The notes under the pieces are model-generated. The model had not been told where the DNA came from. It worked only from the letters and a program-made list of their open reading frames with translations, and ran no database searches. 64,000 nucleotides of DNA, from assembly GCF_000321225.1 (NCBI RefSeq), contig NW_004450276.1, forward strand, positions 6,106,071-6,170,070, in the 5' to 3' direction. The position numbers were made by a program, and so were the translations under genes. Shown here piece after piece: positions 46,430-58,672 of the stretch. This stretch comes from Odobenus rosmarus divergens. Its lineage: Eukaryota; Chordata; Mammalia; Carnivora; Odobenidae. Positions within the stretch are counted from its first letter, which is position 1, and each line of letters begins with the position of its first letter.

Positions 46430-46455
46430 AAACAAAACAAAATTTTGTTTTGTTT
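46430..46455. repeat. 26-bp perfect palindrome
   Basis: Two 13-base arms, AAACAAAACAAAA and its complement, meet with no spacer at 46442/46443. Confidence 0.9.
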
Positions 46456-46626
46456 TTTGACTTTTTAGAACTTTTCACATACTAGTGCACATAATGGATT
46501 TCTGATAGGGACGTAATTTATAGAAATTTTCAAATATATTTGACCAGCCAAACCTTTTTTTTTTTAAGTGGGTGGGAGGTGTGAGTTAAAACACCAAAAC
46601 CTGAAAGAAAAAAAAAATAAGTAAAA

Positions 46627-46980
46627 TTCATAGAGGCAGAGAGTAAAAAAGTGGCCACCAGGGGGTGAGGGATGGGGGAAATAGAGAGAGGCTGGTAAAA
46701 GGATACAAACTTTCATTTATAAGATGAATAAGCCCTGAGAGTCTCATGTATAACATGGTGACTATTGCTGGTAACACTGTACTGTGTACTTGAAATTTGC
46801 TAAGAGGGCAGAACTTAAATGTTCTCCCCCGCCAAAAGGTAAGTATGTGAGGCGATGGATGTGTTCCATAACTTGATGGGGAGAATCCTTTTACAATGTA
46901 TATGTATGTCAAATTATATGTTGTACACTTTAAATATTTTATAATTTTGTTAATTGTATCTCAATAAAGCTGGAAAAAAC
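46627..46980 (+). mobile_element. old L1 3' end
   Basis: 'AAGTGGCCACCAGGGGGTGA', 'CATGGTGACTATTGCTGGTA', 'TTGTATCTCAATAAAGCTGG' then an A run: an old L1 3' UTR with its poly(A) signal at the end. Confidence 0.85.
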
Positions 46981-47061
46981 CCACTATTGCCTGGGAGTTG
47001 AGCTCAATTTCTCTTCCCTGTTGCAATAGTCTTGAATAGAGTCTTCCTTTAAAAAATAAGC

Positions 47062-47261
47062 ACTTTGGGGGCTACTGCGTGGCTCAGTGGGTTGAGTGTC
47101 CGACTTTTGATTTTGACTCAGGTCATGATCTCAGGGTCATGAGATCAAGCCCCCTGTCCGGCGCTGTGCTCAGCCCAGAATTCTCTCCCCCTGCCCCTCC
47201 CCACAAGCACACTCTCTCTAAATAGATTAAATAAATAAATAAATAAATAAATAGTCTTCTA
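47062..47261 (+). mobile_element. SINEC
   Basis: Head altered to GGGGGCTACTGCGTGGCTCA, (AAAT)n tail. Duplication AAAAAATAAGC at 47051-47061 and 47262-47272. Confidence 0.92.
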
Positions 47262-47539
47262 AAAAAATAAGCCCTATTACCACCTTGCAGTACATAAGCA
47301 TTTCTCTGAACACAAGTCAGTGTAACTCTGCTCTACAGAACAAGAATCAAAAACCTCAATAAAGATAAAGCCCTCCTAGACTTCATCTCTGCCTACAACT
47401 CCAACCTCAAATCCTTCTGCTCCCTGCCTTAGATGCTAAATTTCAACACTATGTTTTTGTAGTTCTTCATATAAACCACGGTGCTCTCCTCTAGGCAGGA
47501 GTTTCTCTTCACTGGCTTTCTTGTCTAGATAATGCCTAC

Positions 47540-48236
47540 TTCAGTTCTAATATCAATTTCTTCCAGAAATTCCTTTCTGGTTTCTCCAGCACCCTCCATC
47601 TGAGGTAGGTGTCTGCCTTTGGGATTGGTACCCAATGTACATCTGTACCACTGAACTTGCTGCATTGTTCTATTAACATATATCTGTGTTAGTTTCCCTT
47701 CCAGGCTGTGGAGCTCCTTGAAGGCGGGGCCCATATCTTATTCAAATTCACTGTCTAACATGGGACTGTCTGTGTAAGCACGTCTTCTTATTCTGATGTT
47801 TTCTGTGTTCTGGGGCCTACCTGATCCTACCTGTCTCTCTCAGGGCTAGTCAATTCCAAGAGATAGTAAAGGCCTCACCTGTGAGTCTTTTGTAGGCAGA
47901 CCAATCAATCAAAACCCATACTCTCAACCACACAGTTTATTAGACTCTCACAGGGCTCCTACACTTCAGACCACTATTCCCTGACTCTGATCAACCCCAG
48001 GCCAGGTAACAGACAATTAGAGACAGCCCCTCCACCCCAGAGCCTGCTAAAATTATTCTAACTAGCCAATCCTAAGCCTGCGTACCCTACCTCATCAGCT
48101 CTTCTTCCTTCATGATAATATTTTTATGTCTGCATGTCTTACCACACCTGATTCAAACAAATCCCAGGTACCTTTTAAAGCACTGTCACATGGTAGATAT
48201 TCAATAAGTGTGTTGAATAAATAAATAAGTTAATTA
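47540..48236 (+). mobile_element. L2 3' part, split by an LTR
   Basis: 'AGCACCCTCCATCTGAGGTA', 'GGCTGTGGAGCTCCTTGAAG' up to 47765, then the L2 terminus 'TAGATATTCAATAAGTGTGT' after 48188. The two halves join correctly when 47771-48182 is removed. Confidence 0.75.
47771..48182 (-). mobile_element. probable solo LTR (412 bp)
   Basis: Begins TGTGTAAGCA and ends TTTTAAAGCA, flanked by CTGTC on both sides (47766-47770 and 48183-48187), a 5-base duplication. On the minus strand an AATAAA (47936-47941) lies about 165 bases from the end, the expected place for R/U5. It splits an L2. No coding region is present. Confidence 0.65.
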
Positions 48237-48239
48237 ATG

Positions 48240-49830
48240 AGTTCACCATCAGCAAGAACATAAAATCTGCCACCTTGAGTTAGCCTGTTAGCTCCTCTAG
48301 CCCTGTATTCTGACATCTGTGAATCCATCATAGAAGAACACAGTTGTCCTCCTTGATATCAATAGCTAAGCCATATCTTCAAAACAAAAATTTTCCTTCA
48401 TGAAAAAAGGGAAAAGAATCTTATACTGTTCCCCCTCTTCCTTGAACGTAGAAGAGAAAAATGAGGTGTGTTCCAGTCTCGGTGAGTTAGCTTGCTCCCC
48501 TTCTCTTTCATCGTCTTTCAACCCAACCCTTAAATTTAGAAATAGTGAAGAAAGTCCATAAATTAAGGCAGTGTTAGCACTGAGGCAGTCTAGTTAAGAC
48601 TCTGTCTACGGAATGGCAAGAGAATTCCCTTCCAGCTCTAAGAGCCCATAATTTCCATATAAGCAGGAATGCATAAGGATGTTGCTGCAGGCCACTCATA
48701 AACATTCTCGGCTCATTTAAGCAAATATGAAAGGAGACAGTGTCCTTCATTTCCAGTTAAGCCTGTCATTGAGTCAGTTATGAGTCTTTATGTTGCAAGA
48801 ACAGAAGAACCCACCTCAAAATGGCTGAAACCATAAAAACACACTGGTGTGCAAAAGATAAGTCTAGAGGTAGACTAATGCCCTTTTAAGGCTAAAAACA
48901 ACTAAAACAGAAAATTCTTCAAGAAAACATACAGATGCAATAAAACCACATTAAATGAGAGGGGAAAAAGAAAGTATGAATGCAGGATTCAGGACAAGAG
49001 TTACTTGAGGTCAGGGAAGGCAAGGGAATGAGATGGGGAGGAAGCCATAAGGTTAAGATTTGGGTTATATGTCAAGGTTCTAACTTTTGTTTTGCATAGT
49101 GGGTCTGAAGATATTTGTTACGGTATTAAAAACATGATAAATACATAAGCAAGCACACTTGGTGGAAGCAGAGCTAGAACTAGAACAAAAATTTCCAATC
49201 CTAGAGTTCTGGGTTCCTGCAAAAGAGGCAAGCTGTTGTTACCAGGGATGCGGGTTCCTGGTCTAATACCTCTTCCTCCTCTGTAATCAGGAGAAGGTAA
49301 GGTACAAGTGACTTTGTAATCTGTGCTCAGGAAGGCACAAAGTTAGGGTCTAACTGTATGCTAAGAGAGGATTCGATGAAAATTTTTAGATAAAATACTC
49401 ATATTTCTTTCTCTTCTTCGTAGAGAACAATTTAAATAGAATAGCCATTCCTAAGTAAAATTGAGTAAAATCAATAAACCAAGAACAACTAATAATTAGT
49501 GAGATTCTCATTTCATTGTTAATTGAGAAGTTGCAAATCCTGAATAATTAACATAAGAATCAATAGTTAACACAATTTAGTAATAAGGGAGCTATCTGAT
49601 TAAAAAGCTAACTCTTAGATCACATTTTGCTGAGTTAGATCCATAATAGGTGAGTCTGAGCCTTCTTTTATTAAATCAGTCTCAAATGAATAGGATCTTG
49701 AAATAATATATCATGTGATATGTGAGGCTTACATGGACCAGAAAAAAGCAAAAGCATTTCAATATTTCACCCTAGCTCTTCATTGATGTTACTGGGAATT
49801 GGTGGAAGTGGAGGGAGAAATAAAGTGTGA
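48240..49830. other. no gene recognised; low-copy sequence
   Basis: No repeat family and no frame with support. Confidence 0.5.
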
Positions 49831-49991
49831 GACTGACAGGAACTTTTTTTCTCCTTCAGATCAGGTTTAAAATTTTCTCCTAATGATTGGCCAGTATCCA
49901 ACTAAAGCTGTGACTGACAGGAATTTTTTTCTCCTTCAGATCATGTTTAAAATTTTCTCCTAATGATTGGCCCGTATCCAACTAAAGCTGT
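49831..49991 (+). repeat. tandem duplication, two units of about 81 bp
   Basis: Unit 1 is 49831-49911 and unit 2 is 49912-49991. They differ at about four positions: one T lost, a C/T change in the T run, CAGG/CATG and CCAG/CCCG. Confidence 0.95.
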
Positions 49992-50032
49992 GGTTCCTCA
50001 GGTAAAGCCACATGGAGCTCAATAATCATTTG

Positions 50033-50160
50033 TGGGGTCCCTGGCTGGCTGAGTCGGAAGGGCATGCCACTCTTGGTCTCAGGGTCATGAGTTCAAGCCC
50101 CAAGTTGGGTGTAGAGATTACTAAAAAAAAAAAATTGAAATTAAAATTTAAAAAATTAAA
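50033..50160 (+). mobile_element. old short-subtype SINE
   Basis: GGGTCCCTGGCTGGCTGAGT head, 'GAGTTCAAGCCCCAAGTTGG' B-box region, 'GTGTAGAGATTACT' and an A-rich tail. Confidence 0.82.
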
Positions 50161-50164
50161 CATA

Positions 50165-50815
50165 AAATAAAAGGACTCCTCTCTCCTTTCATTAATTGAG
50201 CTCCCCTCCTAACTTCCTTAAAAAGAAATTGTTTGTGAATTTGATCAATATAGAGAACCAAGCTAAATCACACAAAGAAACAGAATTCTCAGAAATAGCT
50301 GTTTGACAACTTTGTCTGCCTTCTTCCCTCTCCATAAGTATATTCTTCAAGAAAACTAGTCTTAAATTTCCATTTAAGGCTTTTTCTTTATAAGTAAAAC
50401 TTAAACATAAGTTTGTTAATAGTGTGTTGAGTTGACAATGGTGTGGAAATTAAATATTTTCTTGAGCTTATGATGTTATCCCTGTCTAAAAGAGGGGAAA
50501 GTATGTATTCTGAGGCTTCAGGGAAAAGAAATAATAATAAATAGATAAACAAACAAACAAACATTTTCCAGTAAACAAAATCATCAAACATTACAAAAGT
50601 CAGAACATGGTTGTTTCCCTTTTGGTCATGTTCAGCTTAACCACAGAGAGAAAATGCCAGTGTGATGGTTGTGTCTGGTGTCCCTCATCAAGTTGTCACA
50701 AATAATCTAGAAATTACTGGGTAACTGCCCCATGATCTGCTTCATTCAGGCCACATAGACTCAGTTGTGTACTGCTCGTGTCATAGTTGTCCTCCACCCA
50801 GGCTGGAAGCTTGAA
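50165..50815. other. no gene or repeat recognised
   Basis: AT-rich, no sustained frame. Confidence 0.45.
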
Positions 50816-51170
50816 TCAGCACAAAAGAAAGTTTTCAAGCAAAGGTAGTATGATTCATGGTTTGGAGAGTAGCTAATCTGGCAGCAGACTGTAGTATGGA
50901 TGGTGGTAGAGTAGTGAGGCAGTTATTCCAACGTTCTTTAGAGACACTGATGACATTCTGAATTTTGCAAGTCAAGATAAGTAGGTAAGGAGGTAAAGGA
51001 TAGGGAATGATGAATTCAGTATTAAAGATATTGAATTTAAGTTACTAACAGGATGTCCAATCTCAGTATATATGGGGAATGCAGAACTGGTACTAGGGTA
51101 TGTAACGTTAGGACTTAATTAAGGTGATAGCAATCTGAGTAGAGATCACCAAGGCTGGGAAAGACACGGG
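50816..51170 (-). mobile_element. possible L2 fragment
   Basis: 'AACAGGATGTCCAATCTCAG' and 'GAGGTAAAGGATAGGGAATG' resemble reverse L2 ORF sequence. Diverged and tentative. Confidence 0.4.
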
Positions 51171-51295
51171 TAGTTCTGAGGTGTGAGAACCGGATCTCAG
51201 TCCCTCCACAAATTATAATAATTCCACATGTACCAGCAAATCCCCTCACCCACCATACTTAGAGGCTTTATTATCAGGACTCCTTCACAGACAAC

Positions 51296-51296
<1 letters not shown>

Positions 51297-51330
<34 letters not shown>
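51297..51330 (+). repeat. (AC)n microsatellite
   Basis: Seventeen uninterrupted AC units. Confidence 0.93.
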
Positions 51331-51332
<2 letters not shown>

Positions 51333-51478
51333 CAGGGTTCTCAAGCCTTTAGGAAAAGAAGATATGTCTTGGTTATAAAATGTTTGTGTCGGGAAGGAAA
51401 GACTTCCCCCTACCCTCTTAGGTTCTGTGGCTGAGCCTGACAATTAAACTGACAAAAGACAGAGAAAAGCATGCCAGT

Positions 51479-51484
51479 TTTATT
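51479..51484 (-). promoter_or_regulatory. poly(A) signal of the probable LTR
   Basis: AATAAA on the minus strand, within 'ATCAAATAAAACTGG'. Confidence 0.6.
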
Positions 51485-51561
51485 TGATATTAATATTTCT
51501 ATGTGTACACAGAGATCTTCATATAAAAGAAATGAAGACTCAGAGAAGTGGATAGGTCTGA

Positions 51562-51574
51562 GAGTTTATATACC
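51562..51574 (-). promoter_or_regulatory. TATA box of the probable LTR
   Basis: GTATATAAAC on the minus strand, placed as an LTR promoter would be relative to its poly(A) signal. Confidence 0.6.
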
Positions 51575-51943
51575 ATTTTAACAAAGAGTGAGAAATTGAG
51601 GAGATGTGGCAAGATAAAGGAAAAATGGGTTTGGGCTAGAGGCAGTAAATTGGGGGAAAGTGACTAGGAAGTATTTGGGGGGAATTAACAGAAGATAAAT
51701 GTTATTTTAGTAATGTTTTTGGCACAGATTCACTTCAGCATCAATTCCCTGTGCTGGGTGATAAGAATGTTCTCCTCTTTCTGTTGTAGGGAGGGCACCT
51801 TTCTCATGGGAAATTTATGCCTTGCTTTTGGGTAGAAAGGAGAAGGGCAGAGAGCCCATCCTGCATCTGCCATTTCTCTATTGCCTTCAGCTCAAAATTT
51901 TAGTAAGTGGCATTTTGGGGGGTAGTATGTTCTGACCCCCACA

Positions 51944-52499
51944 CTATTTGTCAATCCTGGCTTAGCAAATTTTATGAAATATAGCATAAATACATCAAGA
52001 TTTTAGCACATGTGTACCAAGTACACAATATAAAACAGATATATACTAAAACCAAAAGTATTTCATTACTATATTATAGTATTTGTTTCATATTTAATCT
52101 CTTCAGAATTGCAGAATCCTGCCAAACTAGAACTATCTTAAGCACTTTGGGAGATAAGAAAATGAAACAGAAATCCAACTCCCAGTGATCATTTTTCACA
52201 GTGAGGGAAATTAGATATAGATGTAAGTGATGAATATTAATAAGCATAAGATAGGGTAGAAAGTCTTGTCATAAGAGAGGGACACAAAATGCTATTCCAG
52301 ATGGGATGCTGGGAGGCTGAGGTTCGGGTGCTTAGGACAGCTCGATGAAGAAGTTTGAAGTGTAGTAGGAATTGGAATGTAGAGATAAAGGAGAGCTATC
52401 ACCAAAAAGAGGAGAAGAGGCACACAGCTGGGAAAACGTAGCTTGTAGGGGGCAGAAAGCAAGTGTTTGGTTTGAACCAAGGGCAGGATTTATTGAAGG
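51944..52499. other. no gene or repeat recognised
   Basis: No sustained frame or known family. Confidence 0.45.
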
Positions 52500-52700
52500 G
52501 TGTAGAGGATTTTATGACCAGATGATAGCTGAGGTCAGGTTATGATGGCTTCAAAGACCAAGCCCTGAGGAGTTTGCACTTGATTCTGAAGCCAGGAGAG
52601 ATGTTCTGAAGGTTCAGGGGTAGGGGAGGCACGGCATGATCATAGCTGTATTTCAGGAAGACAAAATGGCAACACTGTAAGATTGAAGGAGGAGGAAAGC
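52500..52700 (-). mobile_element. possible L2 fragment
   Basis: 'GCACTTGATTCTGAAGCCAG' and 'GGCATGATCATAGCTGTATT' resemble reverse L2 sequence. Confidence 0.45.
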
Positions 52701-54410
52701 CTGGAGGAGAGTAGAAATGAGGCTCTGTCTAATTAAGATTCAGGGATTATATGCCACGGAGACTATCAGTGTCAACATTTCATAATGCAGCTATGGTCTA
52801 TTTAAAATGGTGATGTTTTCAAAGTAGGATGAAAGGTAATTTTCTCGGTCTTAATATGGATTTTAGCCTAAGGATAATTTTTTAAAGTTAAGTTACTCCT
52901 AAAAATAAAGCACGTTCATGGAATAACTGCCAAAACACAGGACACCATGGGAGAATCACATGGCAGTGTTAACTATTTTCAGAGAGTACAGATAACAATT
53001 TTCAACCATGCAGAGACTCCCTGAATCCAATGGCACAGTTAAGACAACATTAGGGTCTGTTTTTCAGTTTTAGCACTCTGTTTATAAGAATGGTAGCTGC
53101 GAGAGAAAAACAGTCAAAACTAATCTATATTCAATACCACAATTGATGGTAAATGATGTTAACTGGATAGGTATTCGGTTTTATGTAAGTATTACATAAG
53201 TAGATGAGGCCAAAGTCTGAGGAAATATTAGGCAACACAGCCACAGACTTTTAAGAGTATTCCTATATTGGCTGTTAAAACTTTTGAATTGATTCGACCT
53301 GATGCCTCCAAATGATCCTTCATATATTGATAGCTAAGATAGAAAAATGAGATTTTGAGGGTGTCTGGTGTCCTTTTACACTCTTCACTCATTAAATCAG
53401 TCACCTTTGTTTTTTGCCCTTCCTGACACTTGCAATCAAATAGAGAGAGAAACATGAACCACATAAAAACATCCAAGTAAATACATGTTTACAAATGGCA
53501 GCAAGTACTCTGAAAGCGTAAAAACTGAGCATCATGAGAATGCGGAGATGAACAGATATAAGAAATCAGAGGAAGCTTCTCAAAGAAAGCAGTAAACTGA
53601 AGTTGATTTTAGCCAGGAAAAGAGGAGCAGCATTTCACAGTAAGACAGAATCTCAAGTCTGGTTAATTGTAATACTTTACATAGAAATTGCATGACCCTA
53701 GAATACATTCTATTGCACCTAGAGGTATAACATAAAAATATTATAGATCATCTAACAATATGTGAAAATGTCATTCATTAAATTTAAATAGCAATTTGCA
53801 ATACTATGGTTATAAACTGTTTGGCTTGGGGCAATATGTTTCCATGTCTTATGAAATTATTAATTCTCATTAAACTCTAATGATCCTTACTGTGAAGATT
53901 AGAGTTAATTAACTACTCCTTTCACCTACATTAATTTATTAGTTACTCATGATGAATCCAGTAAATGTTTCTGTGTTAGTTGGCCAAAGTAAGTTTTATG
54001 GACCAGATACCAACACTGCTAAGCACACACATAAACAAACACTTTGAAAAATAAACATTGCCGGGGCAAACATTGCCATGGTTAGATAATAAAGTTGGAA
54101 AACAGTTGGACAACAGGGATAAATGTTATGATACGTTAAATAATCATCCAATTAGTCAGGTGACCAAATGTGTTGTTTCCATAGTTACAGGCGTGAATGT
54201 CACAGGACCCTATGGTGAGCAGGGCTACCTCATCACCATTTCAGAATCAAAACTGAAAAACAACTGAAGTCTTCAGCACTAAATTCCTTGGCTTAAATAC
54301 TAACATTCGGTAGTACAGCCCTTGCAGACTTTTTTCACAACCAGGAAGATTTCAAAGAAAACGAGTAATAACACAAAGTCATTGTTGGTGTAAATGAGGA
54401 GGAAAATTTG
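52701..54410. other. no gene recognised; low-copy sequence
   Basis: Open frames such as 53228-53476 (minus) have no codon or family support. A short direct repeat of 'AAACATTGCC' occurs at about 54053-54077. Confidence 0.5.
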
Positions 54411-54592
54411 AGTGGTTCTCAAAGTGTGATCCAGCTATCAGCAACATCAGCATCACCTGGAAACTTGTTAAAAGTGCAAGTTTCTATGTTCTCTACCTTG
54501 GCAACTGAATCAGAAGAGTTCGGGGAAAGGCCCTGCAATCTGTGTTCTAAGCAAATGATTCTGTGCATACTGAAGCAAGTTTTCTTAAACCT
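54411..54592 (-). mobile_element. MER5A-like hAT-Charlie DNA transposon
   Basis: Non-autonomous. Begins AGTGGTTCTCAAAGTGTG, then 'CAGCATCACCTGGAAACTTG', 'GAATCAGAAGAGTTCGGGG' and ends near TTTTCTTAAACC, the partner of the terminal inverted repeat. About full length for MER5A but diverged. Strand follows my recall of the consensus. Confidence 0.85.
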
Positions 54593-55076
54593 TGTTGATT
54601 TTAAAACAAAGCTAGACTCAAAAGCTAATCTCAATTTTAGCAATTTTCTAATTGTTATTTTCTATTTCTTTCAACTCAGAACAAATTGAAGCCATGTAAT
54701 AGCATGTTATTTATAGCCACTAACTCAAGAGTTTAGCAATAAATTTTAATTGTTAAACTCTGAATAAGTTGAACTTGGAATATTTCCAATTTGTTGTAGA
54801 TTTAAAATTCTGAGAATTACATGAGGTTTGTGCTTTCATAAGTATGTGTTCAGTTGGTACAACTTAAATTTCATTGTATAAACAAGATGACTTTTACCCA
54901 AGAAATGTATTAGATTTTCATTTGCAAACTTTTGTATATTTTAATATATCTTACATGGTGTGCATTGAAGTTAATAGTTGCTTCTTTTTAGGAGAGCCTA
55001 TTATAGAACATAATCTTCACAATACAAAAAAGATCATCTTTGGTTTTAAAAGTGTATTTTTATGTCATTTAAAAAT
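54593..55076. other. no gene or repeat recognised
   Basis: AT-rich. An open frame running through here into the L1 is a chance fusion. Confidence 0.45.
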
Positions 55077-55080
55077 AAAT

Positions 55081-55815
55081 CTATTCAAACATCCATTTAT
55101 GATAAAAACTCTCAACAAGGTGAGTATAGAAGGAATGTACCTCAACATAATAAAGGCCATGTACGATGAGCTGACAGCTACCATCATACTCAATGGTGAA
55201 GAGCTGAAAGCTTTTCCTCTAAGATTGGGAACAAGACAAGGATGCCCACTTTCACCACTTTTACACAACATAGTATTGAATATCCAGCCATAGCAATTAG
55301 GCAAGAAAAAGAAATAAAAGACATCCAAATTGAAAGGAAGAAGTAAAACTGTCACTATTTTCAGGTAACATGATACTATATATAGAAAACCCTAAAGACT
55401 CCACCAAAAAAACTACTGGAACTAATAAATGATAGTAAAGTTGCATGATATAAAATTAACATACTGAAATTGGTTGCATTTCTACATACTAATAACCAGA
55501 AAACAGAAAAAGAAATTAAGAAAATAATCCTATTTACAATTGCATTGAAAAGAATAAAATAGGAATAAACTTAACAAAGGAGTTGAAAGACCTATACTCT
55601 AAAAACTATGTCACTGATGAAAGAATTTGAAGATAACACAAATAAATGGAAAAATATTCTGTGCTCATGGATTGGAAGAATTAATGTTAAAATGTCCATA
55701 CTACCCAAAGCAATCTATAGATTCAGTGTAATCCCAATCAAAATTCCAATGGCATTTTTCATAGAAATAGGACAAACAATCCTAAAATTTGCATGGAACT
55801 CCAAAAGACCCTGAA
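55081..55815 (+). pseudogene. L1 ORF2 reverse-transcriptase remnant
   Basis: Recognisable RT words in translation: [12 protein letters not shown] (about 55225-55263) and, in another frame, the thumb region [18 protein letters not shown] (55620-55690). The FADD position is frameshifted and altered (TTTTCAGGTAACATGATACT), so catalysis is lost. Confidence 0.85.
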
Positions 55816-56180
55816 TAGCCACAGTAATCTTGAGAAAGAAGAACAAACCTAGAGGTATCACACTTCCTGATTTCAAACTATACTACAAAGCTATGGTAAT
55901 CAGAACAGTATGGTACTGGCACAAAAAAAGACACATAGATCAAGAGAATAGAATAGAAAGGCCAGAAAAAAACCCATGCATGTCAATTAATCGATGACAA
56001 AACAGGCAAAAATATACATTGGGAAAAAAACAGTCTCTTCAACAAATGGTATTGGGAAAACTGGATAGAAACTGCAGTAGAATGAAACTAGACCACAATC
56101 TCACACCATACACATAAATAAATTAAAGACTTGAATGTAAAACCTACAACCATAAAACTTCTAGAAGAAAACACAGGCAG

Positions 56181-56375
56181 GGCGCCTGTGTGGCTCAGTT
56201 GTTTAAGCGACTGCCTTTGGCTCAGGTCATGATCCTGGAGTCCCAGGATCAAGTCACACATCGGGCTCCCTGCTTGGCAGGGAGTCTGCTTCTCCCTCTG
56301 ACTCTTCCCCCTCTCATGCTTTCTCTCTATCATTCTCTCTCTCAATAAATAAATAAAAATCTTAAAAAAAGAAAA
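56181..56375 (+). mobile_element. SINEC in L1 ORF2
   Basis: Duplication AGAAAACACAGGCAG (56166-56180) and AGAAAACATAGGTAG (56376-56390). Confidence 0.93.
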
Positions 56376-57579
56376 AGAAAACATAGGTAGTAAACTCTTT
56401 GACATCAGCTTTGGCAGTATTGTTTTGGACCAGTCTCCTCAGGCAAGGGCAAAAAAGCTAAAATAAACAAACAGGATTACATCAAACTAAAAAGTTTCTG
56501 CAGAGTGAAGGAAACTATCAATAAGGCAAAAGGACACTTACTGAATGGGAGAAGATATTTGCAAATAATAAATCTAATAAGGGGTTAACAGCCAAAATAT
56601 CAACTTAATATCAAAAAATAACCCAATTAAAAAATGAGCAGAGGACTTGAATAAATATTTTTCCAAAGAAGACATATAGATAAGCCAACAAGCACATGAA
56701 AAGGTGCTCAGCATCACCAATCATCAGAAAAATGCAAATCAAAACCACAGTGAGATAACATCTCACACCTGTCAGATTGGCTATTATCAAAAAGACAAAA
56801 ACAAGTGTTGGCGAGGGTGTGGAGAAAAGGGAAACCTCATATATTGTTGGTGGGAATATATAGTGGTGCAGTCACCATAGAAAACAGTATGGAGTTGCTC
56901 AAAAAATTAAAAACAGAATTATCACACAATCCAGCAATTCTACTTCTAGGTATTTATCTGAAGAAATTGAAAACACCAAGTCAAAGAGACATATGCACCC
57001 CCATGTTTGTTGCAGCATATTTTTTTACAATAGCCAAGACACAGAAGCAACCTGTCTAGCAATAAATGAATGGATAAAGAAGATGAGGTATATATATAAA
57101 CAATGGAGTATTACTCAGCCATAAAACAGAATGAAATCTTGCCATTTGGAGGAGCATGGAAAGACCTAGAAGTTTACGCTAAGTGAAAGAAGTCAGATAA
57201 AGAAAGACAAATACCATAGGATTTCACTTATATGTAGAAGCTAAAAAACAAAACAAACAAACAAAATAGAAACAGACTCATAGATACAAGAAACTGTTGG
57301 TTCCAGAGAGAAGAGGGATTGGGGAGCAAAGGAAATAGGTGAAGGAGATTAAGAGGTACAAACTTCAGTTATAAAATAAATAGGTCATGGAGTTGTAATG
57401 TACAGCCTAGGGAATATAGTCAGTAATACTGTAATAACTTTGGTGATAGATGGTAACTAGACATTATGGGGATCATTTCATAATGTATAAAAATATTGAA
57501 TCACTATGATGTACCCCTAAAACTAACAGGATATTGCATATCAATTATACTTCAATAAAATAAAGGTCTCAGGAAAAAA

Positions 57580-58566
57580 AAATAATCAAAAAATAATAAA
57601 CCCTGGATGAGTACTAGGGCTCATCTTTCAATAAATGGATTATTTGCTAGGTTTCTCCACCCAAGTAAAATCATCTAGTTTTAACAAAATAAAAAGTAAT
57701 ACTAAATAAATAAATCTATTCATAAAAATTAAATATATATACAATTTTTCTGATATACATATAAAAATTAATCATATTCAAATACACCAACTTGTGAGAG
57801 CATAAGTATTCTCTAAACATATAATATATCATTTCCTAATACCTGGGTGGAAGTCCTTTGGAATCTGTCCCCAGTGCATACTGAATGCTTTCCTCACTGA
57901 GCACAGTCTGATTTCCTGTAGGAAGGTTTTGTCTAATCTTTCTTCAGCTTTACACGCTGCACTTTTAGAGGTCTCCAAATGCTATGAGCAGTCAATTAAA
58001 TAAACAAAAAAATTTTTAATTAAACCTACATGTGAAAAGTTGAAAGAGGCATTTTGGAGCAGACCTTGCTCTAGCACCAAAGGCAGTTCTATGAGGAAGC
58101 ATATGAGGCACAGTGTTTTGAGTCACTGGAAATTAATATTACAACCTATCAACCATAGAACATAAATAAGAATTCCCCACCTCTGGGGAAGTGTGGGAGG
58201 GAAGGATGTGTTAAGACAGACTGAAGAGGCACGAGACAGCCACATTAATTCTAGAAGAGTTTGATGAATGAAATGCAGGAATAAGAGAATATTTCCCAGT
58301 CTTTCTATTACAAGTCTCAAGGATTCCTGGAAGAACAAGGAGCTACAGTATTATTGACACACTTCACATAACTATAATAAGAATTATAATTTCTTCCTGG
58401 TGAAGACCTGGAGATAGAGCTAGGAATAAGTTCCCGCTTGGTATACACTAATGTACTCTTCGGTATTTGTCTACTATAACTAAATTAAGGAATACATCTG
58501 CTTGAAGGGAAGGTAATTTACAATTGAACTGAACTCTGCACTGTCGAGTTTTCCTACTACACAAAT
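57580..58566. other. no gene recognised
   Basis: Low-copy AT-rich sequence. Confidence 0.45.
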
Positions 58567-58672
58567 AGGCATAGCACTATTTATCATTCTCAGTGTTGAG
58601 ATTAAATGATACCATGTACATAAAGCACTTGGCACGGCGCCTGGCCAAGAACTGAGTGAGCATGCATATATA
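58567..58672 (+). mobile_element. MIR SINE, 3' part
   Basis: 'GTTGAGATTAAATGATACCA', 'ATAAAGCACTTGGCACGGCG' fit the MIR 3' half. Confidence 0.72.

Larger units (their letters stand above)
51385..51943 (-). mobile_element. probable solo LTR (559 bp)
   Basis: Read on the minus strand it starts TGTGGGGGTCAGAACATACT and ends CCTTCCCGACACA, giving TG/CA ends. A TATA box (GGTATATAAACTC, about 51562-51574) is followed about 85-90 bases later by AATAAA (51479-51484), the order U3-R-U5. No target duplication is visible at these exact ends. No retroviral genes lie nearby. Confidence 0.7.
55077..57572 (+). mobile_element. 5'-truncated L1, ORF2 RT to 3' end
   Basis: Starts within the RT region, runs through ORF2 to a 3' UTR ending 'CAATTATACTTCAATAAAAT' with AATAAA and an A-rich tail. 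Split by one SINE at 56181-56375. About 2.3 kb of L1. Confidence 0.9.

Noticed and set aside
54874..55293. Longest open frame in the window (139 codons, plus strand)
   Set aside because: The second half is L1 reverse transcriptase ([12 protein letters not shown]) and the first half is unrelated flanking DNA joined by chance. No promoter or splice evidence.
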